From positions 1-40,435 of the forward strand of contig CATOSK010000009.1 in the NCBI GenBank assembly GCA_951812535.1: a stretch of 40,435 nt of DNA. The letters run 5' to 3'. This document shows positions 27,036 through 36,011 of this stretch, piece by piece (position 1 is the first letter of the stretch; every line of letters begins with the position of its first letter). The stretch comes from an uncultured Dehalococcoidia bacterium (GTDB lineage: Bacteria > Chloroflexota > Dehalococcoidia > Lucifugimonadales > UBA3495). The notes below the pieces were generated by a model. It ran no database searches. It saw only the letters and a list, made by a program, of their open reading frames with translations, and was not told the origin of the DNA. The position numbers and the translations under genes were made by a program.

Positions 27036-28745
27036 TCACGACCCGGCCTGGTTGTTCTGAATTCGCGCCCAGGAGTCCCTTAAGGGCACCGTCCGGTTGA
27101 ACACCAGCCCGTTCGACCCCCCGCTGTTCAGGTCCGTGCAGAAATAACCCTGCCGCTCGAACTGGAAACGGTCTCCGGGTTTGGCCTCCGCCAAGCTTGG
27201 CTCTACCTGCGCGGCCCCAATCACCGTCAGAGAATTGGGGTTCAGCGTCTCCTCTACCGGCCCCGAGTCCTCATCCGGGTGCGCGTTGCGGAACAGCGTA
27301 TCGTACAGGCGCACTTCAGCGGGAATGGCGTGTTGCGCCGAGACCCAGTGCAGCGTCCCCCTTACCCGACGCCCATCCGGAGATGACCCTCCTCTGGAAT
27401 CGGGATCATAACTGCATCTCAGCTCGACAATATCGCCGGTATCCTCGTCCCGCACCACCTCGTCGCAGGTGATGTAGTACGCGTAACGAAGCCGGACTTC
27501 CCTCCCCGGCGCCAGCCGGAAGAACCGGCTCGGCGGGTCCTCCATGAAGTCGTCCCGCTCGATGTAAAGTTCCCGCGAGAAGGGCACCTGGCGCGTCCCC
27601 ATCGCCGCGTCTTCCGGGTTGTTGATTGCCGCGAACTCCTCAACCTGTCCCTCTGGATAGTTGGTCAGGACCACCTTCAGCGGGTTCAGCACCGCCATCA
27701 CCCGCGGCGAGTGCCGGTTCAGGTCCTCCCGCAGGTGGTGTTCCAGCAGGGCCAGCTCCGTTACCGTGTCCCGCTTGGCGATCCCCACTTCCTCGCAGAA
27801 GCTGCGGATAGCCTCGGGCGTGTACCCCCGGCGCCGCATTCCGGAAATCGTCGGCATCCGGGGATCGTCCCAGCCGCTCACCAGGCCCCCTTCCACCAGC
27901 GCCCGCAGCTTCCGCTTGCTCATCACCGTATGGGTCAGGTTCAGCCGCGCGAACTCCGTCTGTTCCGAGTGGTAAACGTCCAGAACGTCCAGGCACCAGT
28001 TGTACAGCGGCCGGTGGTCCTCGAACTCCAGTGTGCACAGGGAATGGGTAATCCGCTCAATGGAGTCCGACAGAGCATGGGCGTAGTCGTACATCGGGTA
28101 GATGACCCACTTGTCGCCGGTCCGGTGATGCTCCGCCTTGCGTATCCGGTACAGGGTAGGGTCCCGCAGATTGATGTTGGGCGAGGCCATGTCGATCTTG
28201 GCCCGCAGGACATGCGTGCCCTCCTCGAACTCCCCTTCCTTCATCCTCATGAACAGGTCCAGGTTTTCCTCCGCGGATCGGTCCCGGTAAGGGCTGTTCT
28301 TCCCCGGCTCGGTCAGCGTACCCCGGTACTCCCGTATCTCCTCCGCGTTCAGGCTGTCCACGTAGGCGTCCCCCTGCCGGATCAGCGCCACCGCGTACTC
28401 GTACAGTTGGTCGAAGTAGTCCGAGGCGTAGTACAGGTGCTCGCTCCAGTCGAATCCCAGCCAGCGCACATCTTCCAGGATCGACTCCACGTATTCCGTG
28501 TCTTCCGTCGTCGGATTGGTGTCGTCGAAACGCATGTGGCAGACGCCCGAATACTCCTCCGCCACTCCAAAGTTCAGGCAGATGGACTTGGCGTGCCCGA
28601 TGTGGAGGTACCCGTTGGGTTCGGGCGGAAACCGGGTGACGACCCTGCCGCCGTACTTCCCCGCATCCCCGTCCTCGTTGATCTTGCTCCGAATGAAATC
28701 AGTTGAAGTGTTGAGGTCGCCAGACGTCATTGTCACGCATCCCAA
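27036..28745 (-). CDS. glnS: Glutaminyl-tRNA synthetase
   Basis: A 569-residue class I synthetase that charges tRNA-Gln directly. The HIGH motif (48-51) sits in [18 protein letters not shown], the glutamine/glutamate family signature specific to GlnRS. RFDDTNP, the acceptor-binding [13 protein letters not shown] and [19 protein letters not shown] segments, and the KMSKS-type VMSKRKL follow. The C-terminal beta-barrel anticodon domains are intact ([19 protein letters not shown]). The length is normal. Either the first ATG or the ATG five codons later (28730) could start it; the latter has GGGATG upstream. The gene implies direct tRNA-Gln charging rather than only the GatCAB transamidation route. 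It is the first gene of a minus-strand group with the hydrolase and gltX. Confidence 0.95.
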   Translation of the reverse strand: MGCVTMTSGDLNTSTDFIRSKINEDGDAGKYGGRVVTRFPPEPNGYLHIGHAKSICLNFGVAEEYSGVCHMRFDDTNPTTEDTEYVESILEDVRWLGFDWSEHLYYASDYFDQLYEYAVALIRQGDAYVDSLNAEEIREYRGTLTEPGKNSPYRDRSAEENLDLFMRMKEGEFEEGTHVLRAKIDMASPNINLRDPTLYRIRKAEHHRTGDKWVIYPMYDYAHALSDSIERITHSLCTLEFEDHRPLYNWCLDVLDVYHSEQTEFARLNLTHTVMSKRKLRALVEGGLVSGWDDPRMPTISGMRRRGYTPEAIRSFCEEVGIAKRDTVTELALLEHHLREDLNRHSPRVMAVLNPLKVVLTNYPEGQVEEFAAINNPEDAAMGTRQVPFSRELYIERDDFMEDPPSRFFRLAPGREVRLRYAYYITCDEVVRDEDTGDIVELRCSYDPDSRGGSSPDGRRVRGTLHWVSAQHAIPAEVRLYDTLFRNAHPDEDSGPVEETLNPNSLTVIGAAQVEPSLAEAKPGDRFQFERQGYFCTDLNSGGSNGLVFNRTVPLRDSWARIQNNQAGS

Positions 28746-28783
28746 TGGTCTTCTAAGGACATACCGCCGGTTCCGTGGCAGCC

Positions 28784-29137
28784 CTAAAGCAGTCTCTCCA
28801 CCTTAGCCACGAACTGCTCCATTCTCTGGATCCCACGCCGAACGGTTCTGGCCCTGAATCGGTTTTCGTGGAAGTTCTTGTGAAGAGAGCTGGCGAAGGT
28901 GAACAGGTCAGTCAATTCTTCGTCACCTGTCTCCGAATCCAGGTCCTCGACAATGCGCCACAGTCCATTGTGGCTCTCGTGCGGTATCCCGCGTTGTTCT
29001 GCAACAGCCTTGACAATCATGGCCGCCGATCCCCAAGCCTTCTCGGACGCCTGCACCAGGTCGCCGGCGTCGAACTCTTCCTCGGCCTTGGCCAGAAAAG
29101 CCCTGCTCCGCTCCCGGTAAGTTTGTGTTTGCTGCAT
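28784..29137 (-). CDS. HEPN/PaREP1-like small helical protein
   Basis: A 117-residue helical protein. The pattern [40 protein letters not shown], and a C-terminal [14 protein letters not shown] followed by [19 protein letters not shown] is that of PaREP1/HEPN-type proteins common in archaea and Chloroflexota. The second-helix 'E-K-A-W-G-A...K-A' core is the strongest mark. The function of the family is unknown; many HEPN proteins are RNases or partners of nucleotidyltransferase toxins, but no RxxxxH motif is clear and no partner is adjacent. The start is the ATG at 29137 with GAGAG just upstream; longer frames read through repeat sequence. A TATAAT-like box on the minus strand at 29204-29209 is a possible -10. 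Confidence 0.75.
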   Translation of the reverse strand: MQQTQTYRERSRAFLAKAEEEFDAGDLVQASEKAWGSAAMIVKAVAEQRGIPHESHNGLWRIVEDLDSETGDEELTDLFTFASSLHKNFHENRFRARTVRRGIQRMEQFVAKVERLL

Positions 29138-29298
29138 ACTCTCGCCCACCCGTCGGAATCGCCGGAATGGACCATCCCGTGGAGCCTTGCCTTGCGCCGT
29201 ATCATTATACACTCGGAGGGTGGGCACCGATGCCGGCCGGCCCACCCCGCAGGGCAATCGCAGGAAGTCTGACTCGATCCTTTCACCTCTCCTCCCGC

Positions 29299-29324
29299 CA
29301 TCCCCGCGCAGGCGGGGACCCAGA
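29299..29324. repeat. REP-like palindrome
   Basis: CCCCGC-GCAG-GCGGGG with flanking ATC and ACCCAG matches the widespread bacterial intergenic palindrome of the type 'cccgcgcaggcgggnacccag'. It lies just past the rluD stop and could also slow or end transcription. Confidence 0.6.
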
Positions 29325-29330
29325 CCCCCG

Positions 29331-30311
29331 TTAGCCCGCCCCACCAACGGTCTTCTCGTGCAATCCCCCTTCCCGCCGCATCCCCTCCAGGAATCGGCTC
29401 AGGTCCTCCGGCAACTCCGAACGGAACTCTACAAACTCCCCCGAAGACGGATGCTCAAACCCCAGGCAGCACGCGTGGAGAAACTGTCTCCCCAGGCTGC
29501 CGGAACCCTTACCGTACACCCCATCTCCCACTAGCGGATGCCCCAGGTGCGCCAGGTGGACCCTTATCTGGTGCGTTCGCCCGGTTTCCAGGGAAAGCCG
29601 CACCAGTGTCGCTCGTTCAAACCGTTCCAAAACCTGGTAGCCAGTCCGCGCCGTCCTCCCGTCCTCCACCACCGCCATCTTCTTGCGGTTGCGGGGGTGC
29701 CTCCCAATTGGACGGTCTATAACCCCTTCCTCCGCTGACATTTCCCCTTCCGCCAGCGCCAGGTATTCCTTCCTGACCTCCCGGTCCTTCAGAGACTCCG
29801 ACAAATGGTGGTGCGCCGCATCGTTCTTTGCCACCACCATCAATCCCGAAGTGTCCTTGTCCAGTCGATGCACAATCCCCGGTCGGATTTCGCCCCCCAC
29901 TCCCTCAATCCCCGGACACTGTGCCAGCAGCGCGTTTACCAGTGTCCCGCTGGGATGGCCCGGCCCGGGATGCACTGCCAGTCCCGCCGGTTTGTCTACC
30001 ACAACAATGTCGTTGTCCTGGTACACCAGCGGTACCGGAATGTCCTCTGCCGCCATGCTGACTTCCCGCGGCTTCGGCACGGTAACGTCAACCACATCCC
30101 CTGCCCTCACCTGTTGCGCCGGCTTGGTGGCCCCTCCGTTGACCAGAACGAAACCGTCTCCAATGAGGCCATGGAGACGGCTGCGGGTCAGGTCATGCAA
30201 TTGCCCAGCGAGGTATCGGTCCAGCCGAGTCGTCCCCCCGGTGACAACCAGCTTCCAGGTACGGGTTACGGAACTGTTCCTGACCTCGCCTGCAACGACG
30301 TTCTCCGTCAA
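29331..30311 (-). CDS. rluD: rRNA pseudouridine synthase, RluD/RluA family
   Basis: A 326-residue enzyme that isomerises uridines to pseudouridine in ribosomal RNA. An N-terminal S4 RNA-binding domain (about 27-80; TRLDRYLAGQLHDLTRSRLH) precedes the catalytic domain with GIVHRLDKDTSGLMVVAKND, where Asp151 is the catalytic aspartate. The later RTHQIRVHLAHLGHPLVGD motif is intact. Architecture and length fit RluD, but other RluA members modify different sites, so the exact target is not certain. The TTG start overlaps the lspA stop (TTGA), so translation is probably coupled, and lspA-rluD is a common pair across bacteria. Confidence 0.93.
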   Translation of the reverse strand: MTENVVAGEVRNSSVTRTWKLVVTGGTTRLDRYLAGQLHDLTRSRLHGLIGDGFVLVNGGATKPAQQVRAGDVVDVTVPKPREVSMAAEDIPVPLVYQDNDIVVVDKPAGLAVHPGPGHPSGTLVNALLAQCPGIEGVGGEIRPGIVHRLDKDTSGLMVVAKNDAAHHHLSESLKDREVRKEYLALAEGEMSAEEGVIDRPIGRHPRNRKKMAVVEDGRTARTGYQVLERFERATLVRLSLETGRTHQIRVHLAHLGHPLVGDGVYGKGSGSLGRQFLHACCLGFEHPSSGEFVEFRSELPEDLSRFLEGMRREGGLHEKTVGGAG

Positions 30312-31018
30312 TCCGCTCCCGTCCGTTCTGGTTTCAGCATTTCAACCCCGGGGGATTCGGCGTCATCTTCCAGGGCCGCAACCGGCTCCTTCTCCCCATC
30401 GCCGTCATCCTCCCCCTCGGATCGGGCAAGGCCCTCCGCTTGCGTCCCCGCTTCAACCGGATCAGGTCGTTTACCGCCAACAAAATATGACCGGCCCTCC
30501 TCGGGGACGGCCGGTTTCTCATGCGTAGGCATGGGTCTGGTAAACACCCAGCCCAGGATGAAAAGTCCCGAAACGATCGCCGCATCCGCAATGTTGAACA
30601 CCGGCCACGGCCCGATGTCTATGAAGTCGGTGACGAACCCCAGACGCACCCGGTCCACCAGGTTCCCGAACGCGCCTCCCAATTGCAGCGCCAGGCTTAA
30701 CCGCAGCAGGTTGCCCGGCCGTTCCTGGCTCCGGTATATCATCGTCAGGATTATTATCCCGATTATCGACACGAAGATCAGGGGGGTGTTGAACCCCTGG
30801 AAAATCCCGAAGGCGCTCCCCGTGTTGTGGACGTGGGTAAACCTGAAGAACCCCCGGAACGGGAACGACATTCCGGGGGCCAGCGTCTGGATAACCAGGT
30901 ACTTCGTCAGTTGGTCGAGCAGGAAGACCAGGGCCGCCGACTGCAGCAGCGTGAAATCCAGGTAGATAGGTTTTCGCCGCGGGGCTTCCGGCCCCCCGGA
31001 CGTCGGGGCGTCAACCAT
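30308..31018 (-). CDS. lspA: Lipoprotein signal peptidase with long C-terminal tail
   Basis: A 236-residue inner-membrane aspartic protease that removes the signal peptide from prolipoproteins. Four membrane segments are visible (about residues 22-45, 78-95, 101-115 and 143-160). The conserved boxes are FTHVHNTGSAFGIF, GGAFGNLVDRVRLGFVTDFI and FNIADAAI, carrying the two catalytic aspartates. LspA is usually 150-175 residues. Here about 70 hydrophilic, acidic residues follow the last segment (from roughly residue 163), predicted to face the cytoplasm. It starts three nt after the upstream hydrolase gene and overlaps rluD, so these three genes are likely one operon. Confidence 0.92.
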   Translation of the reverse strand: MVDAPTSGGPEAPRRKPIYLDFTLLQSAALVFLLDQLTKYLVIQTLAPGMSFPFRGFFRFTHVHNTGSAFGIFQGFNTPLIFVSIIGIIILTMIYRSQERPGNLLRLSLALQLGGAFGNLVDRVRLGFVTDFIDIGPWPVFNIADAAIVSGLFILGWVFTRPMPTHEKPAVPEEGRSYFVGGKRPDPVEAGTQAEGLARSEGEDDGDGEKEPVAALEDDAESPGVEMLKPERTGAD

Positions 31019-31021
31019 CGC

Positions 31022-31663
31022 TCAGGCCAGGTTCTTGGCGAAGAACGGCACGACCTCTTCGGTCATCAGGTCCTCTTTCCCGTACCAGAAATGGTCCACG
31101 CCTTCCACCAGCTTGAACACCGGCGGACTCTCGAACGACTCCAGCACCGGCTGCAGGTTCTCGGCCTGGATCAGCTTGTCCCGGTCTCCGGTGATGACCA
31201 GCTTCGGTTGCTTCGCTTTCTTCAGCTTTGCCGTATCCAGCGCCTCGAACGACGGGGACACCAGCACAAACGCCCTGGGGAGCTTGTGCAACTCCGGATG
31301 AGCGCACACCACCCGCGTCCCGAAGGAATACCCGGCCAGGCCGATCCGCTTGTCGTCCACGCCGGGCCACGCCTTCAGCAGGTCTATTGCCGCCTGGGCT
31401 TCTTCGTGCTCCTTCTCCCCCTTGGTATGCTCACCGTCGCTGTTCCCCACCCCCCGGAAATTGAACCGCAGGCAGGCGATCCCCTCCCGCGCCAGTGCGA
31501 ACGCCAGCGACATCACCACGTTATTGTCCATGCTCCCACCGAAAAGCGGGTGGGGATGGCAGATGACCACCCCGGGAATCTTTCCGCCTTCGTCGTCGGG
31601 GGTGGCCATGACCCCTTCAAAATTTAGGCCTTTCGCCTTGAAGGTCACCGCGCTTTGTCTCAT
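31022..31663 (-). CDS. Alpha/beta hydrolase, dienelactone-hydrolase-like
   Basis: A 213-residue hydrolase of the small COG2945-like alpha/beta type. GVVICHPHPLFGGSMDNNVV marks the oxyanion side. RFNFRGVGNSDGEH leads to the nucleophile GYSFG (Ser113). The acid region is VITGDRDKLI and the catalytic His lies in VEGVDHFWYG. This size and motif set belong to serine hydrolases often annotated as putative esterases; the substrate is unknown. It begins at an ATG and ends three nt before lspA, so it is probably the first gene of a hydrolase-lspA-rluD operon. Its divergent neighbour is the threonine aldolase gene. Confidence 0.85.
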   Translation of the reverse strand: MRQSAVTFKAKGLNFEGVMATPDDEGGKIPGVVICHPHPLFGGSMDNNVVMSLAFALAREGIACLRFNFRGVGNSDGEHTKGEKEHEEAQAAIDLLKAWPGVDDKRIGLAGYSFGTRVVCAHPELHKLPRAFVLVSPSFEALDTAKLKKAKQPKLVITGDRDKLIQAENLQPVLESFESPPVFKLVEGVDHFWYGKEDLMTEEVVPFFAKNLA

Positions 31664-31827
31664 CGTTCGCCCTCCGCAAATCCTTGCTCCCAGGCTCCCG
31701 CAATCTTAGAGAATCCGTGTAGTGTTTGGCAAGGAATACTGCTAGAATGACCAGCGGATTTTCGTACTTTTGGCAGCACAATCTGTCTGCTTTCCGCACC
31801 TTCCATCCCCACAACGAGGTAATGTTC

Positions 31828-32889
31828 ATGAGCATCATCGACCTGCGCAGCGACACCATCACCAAGCCCACCGATGCCATGCGGCAGGCCATGGCCGGCG
31901 CAGAGGTCGGCGACGACGTCTACGGCGAAGACCCCTCCATCAACCGCCTCCAGGAACGCGCTGCCGAGATGCTCGGCAAGGAAGCCGGCCTCCTCATGGC
32001 CAGCGGCACCATGAGCAACCTCGTCGCCATCCTCTCCCACTGCCAGCGCGGCGATGAGGTCGTCATGGGAGACCAGGCCCACATTTTCTGGAACGAGTCC
32101 GCCGGCGCCTCCGCCCTTGCGGGAGCCCAAATACGTCTCGTCCCCAACGGGCCCCAGGGAGAAATCGACCCCGCCGACCTCCAGGCCGCCATCCGTCCCC
32201 GGGGCAACGTCCACATGCCCCCCACCACCCTCGTCTGCCTGGAAAACACCCACAACCGCTGCAGCGGCGGCGTCCTTACTCCCCAGGACACCAGGGCCGT
32301 TGCCGACGTGGCCCACGCCGCCGGAGCCAAGGTCCACCTGGATGGCGCCCGCGTCTTCAACGCCGCCGTCACCCTGGAAGTCCCCGCCGCCGAGCTTGTT
32401 AGGGACGTCGATGACGTCTCCTTCTGCCTTTCCAAGGCCCTCAGCTGCCCCGTTGGATCCGTCCTGTGCGGCGACCGGGACTTCATCGACGAAGCCCTCC
32501 GCTGGCGCAAGATGGTTGGCGGTGGAATGCGCCAGGCCGGAATCCTCGCTGCCGCCGGTCTCGTCGCCCTGGAAACCATGGTCGACCGTCTCGCCGACGA
32601 CCATGCCAACGCCGGCCGCCTCGCCCACGGACTGGCCAACATCGACGGCCTTAGCGTCGACCCGGACACCATTCAGACCAACATCGTTATCTTCGACGTG
32701 GACCAGTCTGTGGGAATGGCCTCCGGCCTCATCAACGCGCTCAAGGAAGAGGATGTCCTTGTCAGCTCTCCTGGGCCCCACTCCATCCGAATGGTCACCC
32801 ACCGCGAAGTGGACTCCGCCGACATCGAGGACGCCCTTGCCCGCACCGCCCACGCCGTCGGTGCTCTCAGGTCCTCACCTGGGAAGTAA
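31828..32889 (+). CDS. ltaE: Low-specificity L-threonine aldolase
   Basis: A 353-residue PLP enzyme that cleaves L-threonine or L-allo-threonine to glycine and acetaldehyde. The start MSIIDLRSDTITKPTDAMRQ is the classic family N-terminus. EVGDDVYGEDPSINRLQ, LMASGTMSNL, and the PLP-lysine region FCLSKALSCPVGS (Lys203) follow. HLDGARVFNAAV carries the PLP-pyridine-binding aspartate. The start is the ATG at 31828, with GAGG eight nt upstream; the ATG at 31822 is too close to that site. It is first of a plus-strand pair with the isochorismatase-fold gene, 61 nt apart. It may supply glycine for one-carbon metabolism, but this is only general family knowledge. Confidence 0.93.
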   Translation: MSIIDLRSDTITKPTDAMRQAMAGAEVGDDVYGEDPSINRLQERAAEMLGKEAGLLMASGTMSNLVAILSHCQRGDEVVMGDQAHIFWNESAGASALAGAQIRLVPNGPQGEIDPADLQAAIRPRGNVHMPPTTLVCLENTHNRCSGGVLTPQDTRAVADVAHAAGAKVHLDGARVFNAAVTLEVPAAELVRDVDDVSFCLSKALSCPVGSVLCGDRDFIDEALRWRKMVGGGMRQAGILAAAGLVALETMVDRLADDHANAGRLAHGLANIDGLSVDPDTIQTNIVIFDVDQSVGMASGLINALKEEDVLVSSPGPHSIRMVTHREVDSADIEDALARTAHAVGALRSSPGK

Positions 32890-32950
32890 CACCAGCCCCG
32901 GCGGAGAATCGAAGCAACCCTGACAGTCCAGCCCCCTTGGGAGGACAGCA

Positions 32951-33538
32951 ATGGCCGATATAACCCTGGACAAGTCCACCACCGCCCTGCTCATCGCCGA
33001 CTTCTACGCCGACATGATGACCTCCCTCCCCCACGCTGTGGACCGGGGCGTTGTCGCCAGGACCCAGGCCGTCCAGCAGGCCGCCCGCGACGCCGGATTA
33101 TTGGTCTGCTACTCTGCCACCGTGTTCCGCCCCGGCTACCCGGAAATCAGCGACCGGAACAAGACCTTCAGCCAGCGCAAGGCTTCCGGCGCCCCGGCAG
33201 TCAGCGACCCCATCCAGGTCATCCACGAGGGAGTCCGGCCCATCGAAGGAGAGATCGTTGTCGGCAAGCACCGGGTCAACGCCCTTTACGGCACCGACCT
33301 CGACATGAGCCTGCGGGCCAACAACATCGAGACAATCGTCCTTCTGGGCTACGCCACCAGCGGAGTCGTACTCTCCACCACCCGCTACGCCGCCGACTCC
33401 GACTACCGGCTTTTCATCGTTGAAGACTGCTGCTCCGATTCCGACCCCGAGGTCCACGACTTCCTCACACAGCGCATCTTCCCCCGCCAGGCCGACATCG
33501 TTCAGTCCGAGGACGTCATCAAGGCGTTGGCTGCCTAG
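32951..33538 (+). CDS. Isochorismatase-fold protein lacking the catalytic Cys
   Basis: A 195-residue protein of the cysteine-hydrolase (isochorismatase/nicotinamidase) fold. Two of the three catalytic positions are visible: Asp17 in LLIADFYADM and Lys106 in VVGKHRVNAL. At the nucleophile position the usual T-x-x-C-V reads TSGVV, with Val139 replacing Cys. The rest of the C-terminus (STTRYAADSDYRLFIVEDCC, SDSDPEVHDF) is intact, so the gene is not decaying. A family branch with this Val is known to me from similar proteins, but its activity is uncertain. It ends overlapping the convergent rarA by four nt. Confidence 0.85.
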   Translation: MADITLDKSTTALLIADFYADMMTSLPHAVDRGVVARTQAVQQAARDAGLLVCYSATVFRPGYPEISDRNKTFSQRKASGAPAVSDPIQVIHEGVRPIEGEIVVGKHRVNALYGTDLDMSLRANNIETIVLLGYATSGVVLSTTRYAADSDYRLFIVEDCCSDSDPEVHDFLTQRIFPRQADIVQSEDVIKALAA

Positions 33539-34884
33539 CCCGAATCGTCTGGGGAAACCTCCCCTTCCTCTCCCCACCATCGCCGCAGCCGCTCTGCAAT
33601 CTCCGGTTCCATCCCCTCTGTGGACGGAACAAAATACCAGCGTCCCTGCAATCCCGGAGGCAGAAACTCCTGCCGGACAAAGTGCCCGGGGTGGTCGTGG
33701 GAGTAACGGTAGTCCTTCCCGTAACCCATATCCCGGGTCAACCCGGTAACCGCGTTACGCAGGTGCAGCGGCACCGGCTCGTTGGGTCGGCCCCTTACAT
33801 CCTCCAACGCCCGCTCCAGGCCCATGTAGGCTGCATTGCTCTTTGGAGCCGTTGCCAGGTAGACCGTCGCCTCCGCCAGCGGGATTCTTCCCTCCGGCAT
33901 CCCGATGAAATGGACCGCCTGCTGCGCCGCCACCGCCACTCCCAGCGCTTGCGGGTCCGCCAGCCCAATATCCTCCGCCGCCAGGATAACCAGCCTCCGC
34001 GCGATGAACAGCGGGTCCTCCCCGGCCTCGATCATCCGCGCCAGCCAGTACAGCGCCCCATCCGGCGAAGATCCCCGCACCGACTTGATGAAGGCCGAAA
34101 TGGTGTCGTAGTGGCTGTCTCCCGCCTTGTCGTACACCGGCGACCGCCGCTGCAGGGCGTCCGAAATCTCCTCCAGCCCGATTGATCGGACCCGTCCCGC
34201 TCCCGGCATGGACGCCACCGCCGCCGTTTCCAGCGCGTTCAAAGCCACCCGTGCGTCCCCGTTGGCAATATTGACCAGGTGCTCCAGGGCGTCTTCGGAA
34301 AGGGTGACGTTCAGCCCACCCAAGCCTCGCTCCGGTTCCGCCAGTGCCCGGCCAACGACCTGCGCCATCTGCTCTGGCTCCAGGCTGTACAGCGTCACCA
34401 CCCTGCACCGCGACAGCAGGGGCGCGTTTACCTCAAAGGACGGGTTCTCCGTCGTCGCCCCGATGAACGTGAACGTCCCGTCCTCGACGTGGGGCAGGAT
34501 CACATCCTGTTGCGCCTTGTTGAAGCGGTGGATTTCATCCACGAAAAGGATAGTCGGCTGCCGGTACAGCCCCTGTCTGTCCTTGGCTTCTCCCACGATC
34601 CGCCGCAGGTCGGCCACTCCGGCCGTAACCGCGCTGATTGGCTCAAAATGCGCCTCGGTGACCCCCGCCACCAGCCGCGCCAGCGTCGTCTTGCCGCTCC
34701 CCGGCGGTCCCCACAGGATGAACGACGGCACCCGGTCCGCTTCGATGGTCCTCCGCAGAGCCCGGTCCGGGCCCAGCACATGCTCCTGCCCGACGAACTC
34801 ATCGAAGGAGCGCGGCCTCATCCGTTCCGGCAGCGGCGCCAGTGCCATCGCCCGCTGCTGCCGGTCATGCTCGAAAAGCGTCAA
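33535..34884 (-). CDS. rarA: Replication-associated recombination protein A (RarA/MgsA)
   Basis: A 449-residue AAA+ ATPase of the clamp-loader clade that acts at stalled replication forks. ERMRPRSFDEFVGQEHVLGP is the family opening. Walker A is GPPGSGKT (59-66) and Walker B is TILFVDEIHRF (Asp116, Glu117). SAVTAGVADLRRI is the RarA-specific segment, and IGATTENPSFEVN holds sensor 1. The C-terminal tetramerisation domain (HYDTISAFIKSVRGSSPDGA, YWLARMIEAGEDP, DIGLADPQAL) is complete. A TTG start is used, since N-terminal LFEHDRQQ matches the family. It follows the LLM gene by 93 nt on the same strand. Confidence 0.94.
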   Translation of the reverse strand: MTLFEHDRQQRAMALAPLPERMRPRSFDEFVGQEHVLGPDRALRRTIEADRVPSFILWGPPGSGKTTLARLVAGVTEAHFEPISAVTAGVADLRRIVGEAKDRQGLYRQPTILFVDEIHRFNKAQQDVILPHVEDGTFTFIGATTENPSFEVNAPLLSRCRVVTLYSLEPEQMAQVVGRALAEPERGLGGLNVTLSEDALEHLVNIANGDARVALNALETAAVASMPGAGRVRSIGLEEISDALQRRSPVYDKAGDSHYDTISAFIKSVRGSSPDGALYWLARMIEAGEDPLFIARRLVILAAEDIGLADPQALGVAVAAQQAVHFIGMPEGRIPLAEATVYLATAPKSNAAYMGLERALEDVRGRPNEPVPLHLRNAVTGLTRDMGYGKDYRYSHDHPGHFVRQEFLPPGLQGRWYFVPSTEGMEPEIAERLRRWWGEEGEVSPDDSG

Positions 34885-34977
34885 AACGATAGCCTCGCCC
34901 GAATAAGACCACGGATATAACCAATGAGATTTGCCGGGTTCGGGGTTGGAAACAATCTCGGAGAGCCCGCACGGCGG

Positions 34978-35985
34978 CTACCGGAAATTCGGAAGCACCT
35001 TGTCCGTGAACAGCTCCAGGGACTTGACGATCTCCTCGTGCGGCACCAACCCGCCGATGTTGTGCCAGAATATGATGCCCTGGCAGTCGAACATCTCCCG
35101 GATCGCCTGGATCTGCTCCGTAACCTCGCTGGGGTCCCCCCCGATAGCGTAATCCCTCAGAAACTCGTCTGTGGTAACCGTGGCCGCCCGCCCTGATCCC
35201 CGGGACCGTCCTGTCCTCAGCACCCCCAGGTAGTTGTCTATCGTCGGCCTCAGTACCTCCTCCGCCTTCTTCCGGCTCTCCGCCACGCACGCCGCCAGCG
35301 TTGGCAGGACCTTGACGCCCGCCGGATCGTGCCCGTTTTTGGCCAGTTGTTCCCGGTAGGAGGCTAACCCCCTCTGCACCCCCTCGTGGGTAATTATCAG
35401 CGGCGTAACCAGGATGTTGTGCCCCAGCGACCCGACCATCGGAAAAGTGTCCTCACTGTTGGATGCGATGTAGACCGGCGGGTGGGGCTTTTGCACCGGC
35501 TTGGGCACCACGGCCACGTCGTCGGCCTGGAAAAACTCCCCGTGATGGTGCAGCCGTTCTTCCGTCCAGCACTTGATGACCACATCCAGCGCCTCCAGGA
35601 ACCTCGGCCTCCCTTCCTCTGTCGCGATCCCCATTCCCGAGTAGTGCTCCGGATTGGACCCTCGCCCGATGCCAAAGACCGCCCTTCCCCCGGACAGCAC
35701 GTCCAACGTCGCCCACTCCTCCGCCAGGCGGACCGGTTGGTGCAGGGGAAGCAGGTTCACCGCCGTCGCCACCTTGACCCGCTCCGTGCATCGAGCGATG
35801 GCTGATGCCACCAGCAGCGGGGCCGGCAACACGGAAAACCGGGGATTGAAGTGATACTCTGCCAGCCAGACCGCATCCAGCCCCAGCCTGTCCGCCAACT
35901 GCCCCTGGGCGATAATGTCGTTATAGCGCGCGCCGACATCCTGGGTCGGCGCACAGGGCAACTGGTCGAACAGTCCGAATTCCAT
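34978..35985 (-). CDS. Luciferase-like (LLM) flavin-dependent oxidoreductase
   Basis: A 335-residue TIM-barrel enzyme of the bacterial-luciferase superfamily, using FMN or F420. Typical features are an N-terminal EFGLFDQ strand, LADRLGLDAVWLAEYHFNPR, VKVATAVNLLPLHQPVRLAE, and LSGGRAVFGIGRGSNP, followed by the flavin-region VYIASNSEDTF. The C-terminal domain ends with GIIFWHNIGGLVPHEEIVKS. Substrate and choice of flavin cannot be read from sequence alone. Such monooxygenases are abundant in SAR202-type Chloroflexota, which agrees with the lineage suggested. The start is the ATG at 35985 (AGGA six nt upstream); a GTG one codon earlier is possible. It starts 27 nt after the carboxylase gene ends. 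Confidence 0.87.
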   Translation of the reverse strand: MEFGLFDQLPCAPTQDVGARYNDIIAQGQLADRLGLDAVWLAEYHFNPRFSVLPAPLLVASAIARCTERVKVATAVNLLPLHQPVRLAEEWATLDVLSGGRAVFGIGRGSNPEHYSGMGIATEEGRPRFLEALDVVIKCWTEERLHHHGEFFQADDVAVVPKPVQKPHPPVYIASNSEDTFPMVGSLGHNILVTPLIITHEGVQRGLASYREQLAKNGHDPAGVKVLPTLAACVAESRKKAEEVLRPTIDNYLGVLRTGRSRGSGRAATVTTDEFLRDYAIGGDPSEVTEQIQAIREMFDCQGIIFWHNIGGLVPHEEIVKSLELFTDKVLPNFR

Positions 35986-36011
35986 CACTTATCCTTTGCC
36001 CCTCAGACCTT

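Noticed and set aside
31726..31827. Longer N-terminus for threonine aldolase
   Set aside because: The family starts at LRSDTITKPT and the ribosome-binding site fits the ATG at 31828.
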